Source of the DNA: Prevotella sp. DNF00663 | GTDB lineage: Bacteria > Bacteroidota > Bacteroidia > Bacteroidales > Bacteroidaceae | Length of the DNA: 64,000 nucleotides | NCBI RefSeq assembly: GCF_001553265.1 | Contig: NZ_KQ960645.1 | Coordinates: forward strand, 51,144 to 115,143 | Direction of reading: 5' to 3' | Shown: one piece after another, positions 1-7,570 of the stretch | Layout: each line of letters opens with the position of its first letter | Position numbering within the stretch: the stretch's first letter is position 1 | Notes under the pieces: model-generated | Seen by the model: only the letters and a program-made list of their open reading frames with translations | What the model was told of the DNA's origin: nothing | Databases searched by the model: none | Program-made: the position numbers and the translations under genes

Positions 1-2712
1 GGTATAGACATCGCCCATGGTACCACCTTTCTTCAAAATGATGTTGATACCATTGAGTCCACCCATGTTGAGCACCTCGTTGGGATCGTCGAGCAGGTTG
101 ATAATCTTATTGCGATTCATACTGTAGGTCAGATTGGTGTTCCATCCGAAATTACCCCATGTCTTGTTATAGCCGAGCGAAAGCTCCAAACCGCGGTTGC
201 GGACATTACCTGTTTGAATGTATTCTTGGTTATAACCACCTCCGGCAGAGATTGAACGAAGAAATGTCTGCTTGCGAGTGTTGCTCTGATAAACCGTCAA
301 ATCCATTGTCAAGGCATTGTTGAAGAAGCGTGCGGTAAGGCCGGCCTCCCACGAATCAGTACGTTCCGGATAGAATGTTTCGGGGAATTTATAGGTCACA
401 GTGCTATATGTTGCAGATGCAGGATTGTACCCGTATCGCCACAAAGAAGAAATATTAGGCTTGATAGCCGAACCTACGCTGGCCCAAGAAGCACGTACCT
501 TCATGTAATTGATGAAACGAGGGAGCTTGGCCATTTCTGAAATAACGGCCGACATACCTACTGATGGATAGAAGAATGAACTCTTTGCCGTACCATCGAG
601 GGCAGAATCCCAGTCGTTACGGCCGGTTAATGTCAAGTAGAGCATGCTCTTCCAACCCAATTCTACGTTGGCAAACAATGAATTGATGTAATGTTTGTTC
701 AAGTTGAATATGGGGCGGTTGTCATTCGTTACTTGGCTATAATCGATGGCATTAGGTGTAAATAGATTGGAAGGAGCTTTGAGTCCGCCTTGAAAACCGG
801 TCACATCGTACTTCGTACGTGAGAACGAACCACCGATATTGGCACCTACGCTGAATGTATCCCACGACTTGTTGATATTAGCCATGAGGTCTCCATAGAG
901 ACTCTGGTCGTTGATTTTGTCGTATCCATAGAAACCGTAGTTGGAGTGAGAGAACAGGTTGATGGTAGAGGCATAGCGTTTATCTTCTTGCTTAGTGGCC
1001 GCATCGTCCCAACGCAGACGACCGGTTACGTCTAGCCACTTGGTGATTTGGTATTTCAAAGAGCCGTTGACCATGTAGCGTCCCTTCTTATTGGTGCGTA
1101 CCATACGGTTGGCTATCCAGTAAGGGTTTTGCATACTCAGAGCATCACCAAAGTTCCAGTTCTGCATATAGATAAGGCGTGTAGGATCCCAAATTTCGTA
1201 TGTGCGGATAGCATCGAAACTCTCGCCACGTGGGAAGAGGTATGCGGCAGGGATAGGATTGAAATATTCACCTTGTGCAGTGAGGTTCTTGTCGTTTTCA
1301 AGGATGTAGTTGAAACCGAAATCAAAAGTCAGTTTATCATCCAAAAAATGTGTTGTGTTGCGGAAAGTGAAGTTATAGCGATTGTAGCTATTGTTAGGCA
1401 TGATACCCTTGGCATTTGTCGTACCTACCGAGAGATAAGTCTGATTCTTGTCAGAACCTACGGTCAAAGACACATTGTTCTGTATATTGCTACCTGTACC
1501 AAAGAAGTTTTTGGGTTCATAGTTTCCAAACTGCGACTCAGCTTTGGCTCCCCAAGATGCCACTTCATTCTGCCTGTTGACATAAGAGTTTTGAAATTGA
1601 GGCATGATGAATGGGCGGTTGAACTGTGAACTGTTGGAAACGCTCACTTGGATACGGCCTTCTTTGCCCTTCTTGGTGGTAATCATGATGACACCTTGGG
1701 CTGCTGCCGAACCATAAAGAGCTGCTGCGGCAGGACCACTGAGCACAGAGATGCTCTCAATGTCTTCTGGATTGATATCGGCGATGCCTTCTGAACCGGG
1801 CTGTGAGCCATATCTTCCGTTGGCTACTTCGCCTTGGCTGGTGTTGGTCATGGGTACTCCGTCTACCACATAGAGTGCTCCGTTACTCTGGGTAATCGAT
1901 TTAGGACCACGCATCACTACACGAGCTGCACCACCGGCACCCGAAGCTGAAGAGTTGATGTTGACACCGGCCACCTTACCGGCCAAAGAATTCATGAAGT
2001 TAGCACTCTTTACGGTGTTCACATCCTCACCTCCTACCTTCTGTACATTATAACTCAAGGCTTTCTCAGAGCGTTTGATGCCAAGCGCTGTTACGACAAC
2101 GTCACTCAACGTATGGGCTTCTTCGCGCATCACGAGATCCATTTTGTTGCGTCCTTGCAATTCCACTTCTTGGGTTGCATAACCAATATAAGAATAAACC
2201 AGTACGGGATTGGCCACATCTGTGGTGAAGACGTAATGGCCGTCAAGGTCGGTTACGGCTCCAAGCGTAGAACCTTTCACCTGCACGCTGACACCTATCA
2301 GTGGCTCGCCATTGGCATCGGTGACGGTTCCCTCAATCTTGTGGCTTTCGCTGGTACGCTGTTGAGCTTGTTGTTTCTTTTGCTGTTCGGTAGCTTTACC
2401 CTTGGAGAGATAAACTACATCATCGACAATCTTATAGGTGATGTCTGTTCCTGCGAAGAGCTTGTTGAGCACATTAGGCAATGGCTCATCCTTGGCGGTA
2501 ACGGCATTGACCTCTACCTTTGCCAATACATCGTTGTAGAAGAAACGATACTTGGATTTGGTTTTCAATTGTTTAACTACAGCTTCGAGCTTGGCGCGTG
2601 GAGTTACGAAGTTCACTTGTGCCTTCATGCCTTGCATGGGAACGCAGAGTAGGAAGAGCACCAAGATGGTCTTACATAACGTCAAACCATGTTCATAGTG
2701 TTTATTGTCCAT
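1..2712 (-). CDS. SusC/RagA-family TonB-dependent outer-membrane receptor with STN domain (C-terminus outside window)
   Basis: This is the N-terminal ~904 codons of a TonB-linked nutrient receptor; the gene runs off the left edge. The start at 2712 gives a signal peptide (LCKTILVLFLLCVPMQGMKA). An STN (secretin/TonB short N-terminal) domain follows at about residues 35-100. Then come a CarboxypepD_reg-like beta-sandwich (IEGTVTDANGEPLIGVSVQV), a TonB-box/plug region (DVVVTALGIKRSEKALSY) and the typical SusC plug motif SGPAAAALYGSAAAQGVIMI. STN domains in this family signal to a FecR-type anti-sigma factor, and an ECF sigma/FecR pair lies immediately upstream and divergent (2991-4587), so this is their likely target. 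No TAnnTTTG promoter is visible upstream, which fits control by an alternative sigma factor (inference). The partner susD would lie to the left of the window. The substrate is unknown. Confidence 0.93.
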   Translation of the reverse strand, partial: MDNKHYEHGLTLCKTILVLFLLCVPMQGMKAQVNFVTPRAKLEAVVKQLKTKSKYRFFYNDVLAKVEVNAVTAKDEPLPNVLNKLFAGTDITYKIVDDVVYLSKGKATEQQKKQQAQQRTSESHKIEGTVTDANGEPLIGVSVQVKGSTLGAVTDLDGHYVFTTDVANPVLVYSYIGYATQEVELQGRNKMDLVMREEAHTLSDVVVTALGIKRSEKALSYNVQKVGGEDVNTVKSANFMNSLAGKVAGVNINSSASGAGGAARVVMRGPKSITQSNGALYVVDGVPMTNTSQGEVANGRYGSQPGSEGIADINPEDIESISVLSGPAAAALYGSAAAQGVIMITTKKGKEGRIQVSVSNSSQFNRPFIMPQFQNSYVNRQNEVASWGAKAESQFGNYEPKNFFGTGSNIQNNVSLTVGSDKNQTYLSVGTTNAKGIMPNNSYNRYNFTFRNTTHFLDDKLTFDFGFNYILENDKNLTAQGEYFNPIPAAYLFPRGESFDAIRTYEIWDPTRLIYMQNWNFGDALSMQNPYWIANRMVRTNKKGRYMVNGSLKYQITKWLDVTGRLRWDDAATKQEDKRYASTINLFSHSNYGFYGYDKINDQSLYGDLMANINKSWDTFSVGANIGGSFSRTKYDVTGFQGGLKAPSNLFTPNAIDYSQVTNDNRPIFNLNKHYINSLFANVELGWKSMLYLTLTGRNDWDSALDGTAKSSFFYPSVGMSAVISEMAKLPRFINYMKVRASWASVGSAIKPNISSLWRYGYNPASATYSTVTYKFPETFYPERTDSWEAGLTARFFNNALTMDLTVYQSNTRKQTFLRSISAGGGYNQEYIQTGNVRNRGLELSLGYNKTWGNFGWNTNLTYSMNRNKIINLLDDPNEVLNMGGLNGINIILKKGGTMGDVYT

Positions 2713-2990
2713 AGCTGGAAATGAATTTATTGTTTTAAGTTATTAAAAAATGGTTTAAGTTGCGGAACCCCGCAATATATGATAGCTTTTATAATGATAA
2801 CAATCCTTTGCAGAGAATTGCGTATCCTAAAACTATTTTTTTTATTATTTTTCTAATTAGTCTGCCAAATAGTAGTTCTGTTAGGTCTTTTAGCTGTGAG
2901 TTAAAATAATTAAAAAGCGCAAGGTAGTGTTGCTTTCTCGCGTGAAATACGTAATTTTACATGACTAATATCTAAAGAAGCGCGTGATAG
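2713..2990. promoter_or_regulatory. Divergent regulatory region between susC-like gene and ECF sigma gene
   Basis: This 278-bp AT-rich spacer must carry promoters for both flanking genes. A small perfect hairpin sits in the susC leader: arms TTGCGG (2760-2765) and CCGCAA (2770-2775) around an AACC loop. I found no TAnnTTTG element facing the receptor gene. That is consistent with ECF-sigma-dependent transcription but does not prove it. Confidence 0.45.
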
Positions 2991-3521
2991 ATGAATATTA
3001 CAGAAGATGATTTTAGGCTGATTTTCAGGGAGTTATATTCGCCCTTGGCCTATTATGCATCGCATTTGGTGGACGAGGATGAGGTGAAAGATCTTGTCCA
3101 AGAGGCCTTTGTGGAACTCTGGAAATATCGAGAAAGTATGACCGACCGTGAGCACATGAAGGCTTTTCTCTACCGAGCAGTGTATAGTAGGGCTATCAAT
3201 ATAATGAAACATAAGGCTGTGGTGAAAGATTATCAAGATGCCCGTACACAGATAGAGGCAAGTCGTATGGACTTCTTTCATCCGGAACACAATGATGTCA
3301 TACGCTATATGGAGAGTCGGGAACTCCACCAACAGATTCATACGGCTATTGATGAACTACCCGACAAGAGGCGACAGGCATTCGTGATGAGCTATGTTCA
3401 CGGTATGAAAAATAAAGAGATTGCCGATGTGATGGAAGTTTCCGTTCGTACAGTCGATGTACATGTCTATAAAGCACTGTGCTATCTGCGCGATCGGCTG
3501 GCTTTTCTCAAGAAGAAATAA
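2991..3521 (+). CDS. ECF-type RNA polymerase sigma factor (FecI-like)
   Basis: A 176-residue sigma-70-family extracytoplasmic-function factor, normal length for the family. Region 2 is visible at about residues 12-75 (DLVQEAFVELWKYRESM matches the region 2.2 helix). Region 4 lies at about residues 115-172, with a helix-turn-helix in KNKEIADVMEVSVRTVDVHV. It should bind core RNA polymerase and direct it to a target promoter, most likely that of the divergent SusC-like receptor. Its FecR anti-sigma partner starts 97 bp downstream in the same direction. This is the standard Bacteroidota trans-envelope signalling arrangement. Confidence 0.92.
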   Translation: MNITEDDFRLIFRELYSPLAYYASHLVDEDEVKDLVQEAFVELWKYRESMTDREHMKAFLYRAVYSRAINIMKHKAVVKDYQDARTQIEASRMDFFHPEHNDVIRYMESRELHQQIHTAIDELPDKRRQAFVMSYVHGMKNKEIADVMEVSVRTVDVHVYKALCYLRDRLAFLKKK

Positions 3522-3618
3522 CATTTTTTTGCTTTTTCGCAATACGCTATTTTTTCTTTAAAGGTGTTTCTATATATAAAAGGTAAATAAGAAATTAAAA
3601 TCAGGATATTACGACAGC

Positions 3619-4587
3619 ATGAATTTTAAACTAATAAAAAACTACATATTGGGTAAGGACTCGCACGCCGATGATACGCAACTCCTTGATTGGTTGCGCC
3701 AGTCTAAGGACAATGAGCGCATGCTCTTCAGTGCCGAGTTGGCTTATCGTGAAGGACTACGCAGGCCTCAAGACGCTATACCTGATATTAATAAGGTGGA
3801 AGCATCACTATTCGACGAGATTCACCGGTTGGAAAATCGACGTGCCAAAGTGCGTCGACTTGTATGGACACGCTATGCTGCTGCCCTCACCATTGTAGTG
3901 GTGGGAGGTGCTGTTGCTTTATGGTCTATGCTGAAGAATCCGCAAATGACAACTGTTACGGCCAACGGTAGGGTGCTGGCAGTGACGTTGCCCGACAGTA
4001 CAAAGGTGTGGCTTAATAAGAATGGTACGATTAGTTACCCCCGCAATTTCGATGGAGACGAGCGTAGGGTAGAACTTACGGGCGAGGCCTTGTTTGAAGT
4101 TACCAAGAATCCGACAAAGCCTTTTATCGTCAATAGTAAGGGAGTGGAGACGCGTGTTTTAGGTACCGTTTTCGACTTTAAGACTGAAGCGGGCAATGGA
4201 CAGGAAGAGGTGACATTGCTGGAGGGGCGTCTTGAAGTATCAGGTCTTGATGGAGAAGGCAAGGTTATCATCAAACCAAACCAGAAAGCTATCATTAATA
4301 AGAATTTGCACACCATGGAGGTGAAGAACGTCTATGCACAGCTAGAGGCTGTATGGCACGATGGCATGATTCCGTTTGAGAATATGTCGATTGCCGATAT
4401 TGCGCTTGTGTTGTCGCGTTTTTATGGTGTAGATATTACTTTGGCCGACAATATGGACCGCCGACAGACTTATTCGGGCTATATACGTCGCAATGAAACC
4501 ATCGACTCTGTATTGAATGCGTTGACCTATACCATTCCTTTCCGCTATCATACCAGCGGTAAGCATATCACACTGGAACGCAAATAA
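3619..4587 (+). CDS. FecR-family anti-sigma factor
   Basis: A 322-residue inner-membrane anti-sigma regulator. A cytoplasmic N-terminal part (about 1-85) probably binds the sigma factor encoded just upstream. One membrane helix follows (about 90-110, ALTIVVVGGAVALWSML), then a periplasmic FecR domain (about 115-215, with DSTKVWLNKNGTISYPRNF and GEALFEVTKNPTKPFIV). The C-terminus is a DUF4974-type domain (about 250-320, MSIADIALVLSRFYGVDI). The periplasmic part should sense the STN domain of the SusC-like receptor. The gene ends just before a strong hairpin terminator at 4639-4708. Confidence 0.92.
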   Translation: MNFKLIKNYILGKDSHADDTQLLDWLRQSKDNERMLFSAELAYREGLRRPQDAIPDINKVEASLFDEIHRLENRRAKVRRLVWTRYAAALTIVVVGGAVALWSMLKNPQMTTVTANGRVLAVTLPDSTKVWLNKNGTISYPRNFDGDERRVELTGEALFEVTKNPTKPFIVNSKGVETRVLGTVFDFKTEAGNGQEEVTLLEGRLEVSGLDGEGKVIIKPNQKAIINKNLHTMEVKNVYAQLEAVWHDGMIPFENMSIADIALVLSRFYGVDITLADNMDRRQTYSGYIRRNETIDSVLNALTYTIPFRYHTSGKHITLERK

Positions 4588-4638
4588 AACTCTCGGAGAC
4601 AGTAAATGATTCCTCTGTCTACCTTGTTTTTATATTTC

Positions 4639-4708
4639 ATACCGCCCCAACGGCTACTGAAAACGAGTCTCTTCGTAGTCTCTTCTTCAGTTCTCGTTGG
4701 GGCGGTAT
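4639..4708. terminator. Bidirectional hairpin terminator between fecR and nitroreductase genes
   Basis: Perfect 14-bp inverted arms ATACCGCCCCAACG (4639-4652) and CGTTGGGGCGGTAT (4695-4708) flank a 42-nt loop, which contains a further ACTGAA/TTCAGT pairing. T-rich sequence follows on the plus strand. It lies between two convergent genes. Confidence 0.75.
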
Positions 4709-4773
4709 TCTTTTGTCTTGTATCTTTTAGTATGCGCCTGTTCGATAGCTAAGTTTATTCTCGTATAACAACA

Positions 4774-5511
4774 TTAAAAACCTTGAGATTTTAATGCTTT
4801 CATGAAGCCTTCCGACAAAGCCTCATTATCTTTCTTGGTATAGCGAATATCCGTGAAGATCTGAGCCAAAGTCTCTTTGTCATTGATTTCTACGAAGTGC
4901 TTATTTTCTTCCAATTGCTCCTTTGGTGTGTAGTATTCATCAATACTCTGTGGCGTATAGTCGGTGTAGATTTCTTGATGAATGAAAGCTTTCAACGGCA
5001 AACGGTCACTGAGTGCCGGCTCCTCGTCGGGCCAACCTACGGTCAGTGTGGCCACCGGCATCACGAGTTGAGGCAGTTTTAGTGTATCAATGATGAGTTG
5101 CGGCATATAGATGGTAGTGCCAAGGAAGCAGGTTCCCAATCCGACTTCTTCTGCCAAACACGTAAAAGTCTGCGTGTAGAGCAGGGCATCTGTCGCTGCA
5201 TTCATGAACGAGAGGAAGTTGTCGTATCCCGGAACGGCCTTTCTATTCTCTGCCCAGACGCTTGTTCGGCGAAAATCGGCGCAGATAGTGAGTACCACGG
5301 GAGCTCCTGTTACCATCGGTTGATTGAAGTGTGCCGGTGCCAAGGCGGATTTTCGCTGCTCATCGCGTGTCACGACAACACTGTAGAGTTGCAGGTTTCC
5401 CATCGTGGGAGTTCGTCCGGCTGCCTCCAACAAGTCGTTTAACAGTTCTTCGCTCACTTCCTTTTGGCTATATTTACGAATTGTTCTTCGTCTTAATATC
5501 GTTTCTTTCAT
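4774..5511 (-). CDS. Nitroreductase family oxidoreductase (NfsA/FRP-like)
   Basis: A 245-residue FMN-dependent NAD(P)H oxidoreductase of the nitroreductase superfamily. The N-terminal RRRTIRKY matches the family's FMN-phosphate-binding start, followed by TPTMGNLQLYSVVV. The GLGTCFLGTTIY segment is the conserved core helix region. The length and long C-terminal extension (about 165-245) resemble the NfsA/FRP branch rather than NfsB. The physiological substrate cannot be told from sequence. A minus-strand TATCTTTG promoter element at 5524-5517 lies so close to the ATG that the mRNA would be nearly leaderless. The gene converges with the upstream fecR. Confidence 0.88.
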   Translation of the reverse strand: MKETILRRRTIRKYSQKEVSEELLNDLLEAAGRTPTMGNLQLYSVVVTRDEQRKSALAPAHFNQPMVTGAPVVLTICADFRRTSVWAENRKAVPGYDNFLSFMNAATDALLYTQTFTCLAEEVGLGTCFLGTTIYMPQLIIDTLKLPQLVMPVATLTVGWPDEEPALSDRLPLKAFIHQEIYTDYTPQSIDEYYTPKEQLEENKHFVEINDKETLAQIFTDIRYTKKDNEALSEGFMKALKSQGF

Positions 5512-5516
5512 GTTTG

Positions 5517-5524
5517 CAAAGATA
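5517..5524 (-). promoter_or_regulatory. -7 promoter element (TATCTTTG) of nitroreductase gene
   Basis: The minus strand reads TATCTTTG, matching the Bacteroidota TAnnTTTG -7 consensus. Transcription would begin within a few bases of the start codon at 5511. No clear TTTG -33 box is visible. Confidence 0.5.
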
Positions 5525-5647
5525 ATAAAAACGAAGATAACAGAAAATATTTAACCTGAAGTTATTTGTCACTCTAAGAAGAAATAGTATTGGTAAAAAA
5601 ATGTCGAGAAAACGAGAAAAATTCTCTTTTACTATGTATGTTTTTAC

Positions 5648-5655
5648 TATATTTG
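5648..5655 (+). promoter_or_regulatory. -7 promoter element (TATATTTG) of abiE pair
   Basis: TATATTTG matches TAnnTTTG. Expected transcription starts near 5660, so the in-frame upstream TTG at 5590 cannot be used. This supports the ATG at 5683, preceded by GGTGG, as the antitoxin start. Confidence 0.55.
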
Positions 5656-5682
5656 CCTTGTAAACATTCTAAAAAGGTGGTA

Positions 5683-6315
5683 ATGGATATTAGACGACAA
5701 CTTGAAAAGCTTGGTAGTGTGCCTTTTAGTGCAGACGTTTTAAAGTCTATGATGCGTGATATAAAAGCTCCCGATAAGAAACTTTCGTATATGGAAAGGC
5801 AGGAAGATATTATTCGTTTAAAGCGAGGGCTGTATATTGTGTCCCCGGAGGTAAGTCGTGTACATATTTCAACATCCTTAGTTGCCAACCATCTCTATGG
5901 GCCTTCTTATGTATCGTGCCTTACAGCGTTACGCCATTGGGGCATGATTCCCGAACAAGTCTACTCCATCCAGTCTATCACAACGAAGCGTTCAAATCAA
6001 TTTGATAACTCTGTAGGGCGCTTTGAATACCTTCATGTCGATGTAGACTATTATCCTATAGGCGTTAAGATAGTCAATGAAGATAATCTTTCGTACCTGA
6101 TGGCATCGCCTGAAAAGGCTTTATGTGATTTGATAGTGACGACACCATATTTGAATATGAGGTATCGCCAAGAATTACTCCGTTATTTAGAAGAAGATTT
6201 GCGATTGGACATGGACGAATTCCGTGCGATGGATGCCTCTGTATTTGAAGCTTGTGCTACTGTCGGGAAAAAGTCTGTTTTGATTCAAAATATAGCTAAT
6301 ATACTGCGCTCATGA
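5683..6315 (+). CDS. AbiEi-type antitoxin / transcriptional regulator (type IV toxin-antitoxin)
   Basis: A 210-residue protein of the AbiEi antitoxin family. The N-terminal ~75 residues form a predicted winged-helix segment (MDIRRQLEKLGSVPFSADVL through IRLKRGLYIVSP). The AbiEi-like C-terminal domain follows, with YGPSYVSCLTALRHWGMIPE, SPEKALCDLIVTTPYL and a helical end. In characterised AbiE systems this protein binds inverted repeats to autorepress the operon and neutralises the partner toxin without direct binding. Its stop codon overlaps the start of the nucleotidyltransferase gene (ATGA at 6312-6315), so the two are translationally coupled. The ATG at 5683 is chosen because the -7 element lies at 5648-5655. 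Confidence 0.85.
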   Translation: MDIRRQLEKLGSVPFSADVLKSMMRDIKAPDKKLSYMERQEDIIRLKRGLYIVSPEVSRVHISTSLVANHLYGPSYVSCLTALRHWGMIPEQVYSIQSITTKRSNQFDNSVGRFEYLHVDVDYYPIGVKIVNEDNLSYLMASPEKALCDLIVTTPYLNMRYRQELLRYLEEDLRLDMDEFRAMDASVFEACATVGKKSVLIQNIANILRS

Positions 6316-7136
6316 ATGATATTTTTGATAATATGCTTGCTGCCCATCGGCGAACCACAGACAGTGACAATCGCAATGCGATGTATGAAGTGACTCAACA
6401 GATAGCTTTGGCAGGGCTTTATAGAGGTGGTTTTTTTGAAAAGGCAGCTTTCTATGGAGGTACATGTTTGAGAATCGTACATGGATTGAATCGCTATTCT
6501 GAAGATATGGACTTCTCGTTGTTGCAAAAAGATAATGACTTTAAGATTGAGAATTATTTTGATGCGATTGTCACCGAGTTTAAAGCGTTGGGACGTGAGC
6601 TTGTAATTACCAAGAAAGACAAAAAGAATTTTGGAAAGGGTGAGTCGGCTTTCTTGAAAGATACTACTGAAGTTTACGACCTAACATTCCAAACAGAGAA
6701 GAGCATTACGGTGAAAATAGAAGTAGATACCGCTCCTCCGCTTGATTTTCAGACAGAACAAAAGCTTATACTTCAGCCTTTTTCTTTTATGGTTAGATGT
6801 TTTGCCTTGCCCGACCTCTTTGCTGGAAAACTCCATGCGCTAGTATTTCGGAATTGGAAAAACCGTGTAAAAGGTCGCGATTGGTACGATTTTGAATGGT
6901 ATATACGGCATGGTATACCGCTCGACTATCGCCATTTGCGAGAGCGCATACGTGAATTTAACGGAGTAGATATGAGTGTCGAGCAGTTTCTGATGCTGCT
7001 GCGAGAACGATTGTTGACTGTAAACCTAGATCAAGTGAAGACAGATGTTCGTCCATTTATTCTTGATGCTACTGCCATAGATATATGGTCGAACGACTAT
7101 TTCGTACAATTAGCCGACCATCTGCGTATTTTATAG
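6312..7136 (+). CDS. AbiEii/AbiGii-type nucleotidyltransferase toxin
   Basis: A 274-residue DUF1814/AbiEii nucleotidyltransferase. The signature is at residues 47-70: YGGTCLRIVHGLNRYSEDMD, where GGT plus the paired acidic residues of EDMDFS form the nucleotidyltransferase motif. A second conserved block is LPDLFAGKLHALVFRNWKNR followed by VKGRDWYDFEWYI, typical of the family. Characterised AbiEii toxins are NTP-dependent nucleotidyltransferases whose activity arrests growth, with roles in phage abortive infection and element maintenance. It overlaps the AbiEi gene by 4 bp. No mobile-element flank is visible. All key motifs look intact. Confidence 0.87.
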   Translation: MNDIFDNMLAAHRRTTDSDNRNAMYEVTQQIALAGLYRGGFFEKAAFYGGTCLRIVHGLNRYSEDMDFSLLQKDNDFKIENYFDAIVTEFKALGRELVITKKDKKNFGKGESAFLKDTTEVYDLTFQTEKSITVKIEVDTAPPLDFQTEQKLILQPFSFMVRCFALPDLFAGKLHALVFRNWKNRVKGRDWYDFEWYIRHGIPLDYRHLRERIREFNGVDMSVEQFLMLLRERLLTVNLDQVKTDVRPFILDATAIDIWSNDYFVQLADHLRIL

Positions 7137-7140
7137 CAGT

Positions 7141-7223
7141 CTGCAAAGGCTTAGCAGCAATGCTGCCAAGCTTATTCAGCAATGCTGTTTAGCCTAGGCA
7201 GCGATGCTGGTAAGCAGTTGCAG
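7141..7223. repeat. Copy A of dispersed GCAGC-rich intergenic repeat
   Basis: Three near-palindromic units occur in tandem: AGCAGCAATGCTGC, TCAGCAATGCTG and GGCAGCGATGCTGG, separated by CTT/CCTAGG-like spacers. Related sequence occurs in intergenic DNA near 19081, 47895 and 61187, and weakly near 45284 and 55322. Confidence 0.6.
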
Positions 7224-7533
7224 TAATCTCTTTTCAGTTCTTTCTCAAGGAGAGAGAGGAGGAAATAAGGGGTTAGAGAAGAGAGAAGAGGGGTGTATTA
7301 TGGAGCTTGTTTTCATTTGTTTTTGACTTTTTATATAGAGTATTTAGTGTTATTTATTTTCAAAATGAAACGTTTTGTGAGAACAAATTCATAGTAAAGA
7401 GTTTGCAAGTTACTCAAAATGGGAAACTTTCAGCTATTCTCTTCGAGAAAATGTTCTCTGTTTTAGAAAACTTGGGCGTGTTAATTATGAAATTAATCTA
7501 CCGAAAAGAGGAGATTAAGTGAAATATATTATG

Positions 7534-7541
7534 TACATTTG
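7534..7541 (+). promoter_or_regulatory. -7 promoter element (TACATTTG) of nrdJ
   Basis: It matches TAnnTTTG, 29 bp before the nrdJ start codon. No TTTG box is visible at the usual -33 spacing. Confidence 0.5.
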
Positions 7542-7570
7542 CAACATAAATCCTACTGATCAAAACAAAC

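Larger units (their letters stand above)
7137..7570. other. Intergenic region between abiE pair and nrdJ
   Basis: This 434-bp stretch holds no convincing gene. It contains a copy of the GCAGC-rich dispersed repeat (7141-7223), then a purine-rich tract (about 7235-7295), then AT-rich sequence. A -7 element TACATTTG at 7534-7541 probably drives nrdJ. A 71-codon open frame at 7307-7522 has the composition of AT-rich filler and was not accepted. No cobalamin riboswitch was recognised. Confidence 0.6.

Noticed and set aside
1048..2652. Plus-strand frames (193 and 179 codons) opposite the SusC-like gene
   Set aside because: Shadows of the receptor gene, which has clear domains on the minus strand.
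7141..7223. CRISPR array
   Set aside because: The units are short, imperfect and palindromic without unique spacers of constant length, and no cas genes are present.
7307..7522. 71-codon open frame between the AbiE pair and nrdJ
   Set aside because: AT-rich filler composition, no family resemblance, no ribosome site; better explained as nrdJ upstream region.
7137..7570. Cobalamin riboswitch upstream of the B12-dependent reductase
   Set aside because: No B12-box-like conserved core was found, and the leader from the -7 element to the start codon is only about 25 nt.
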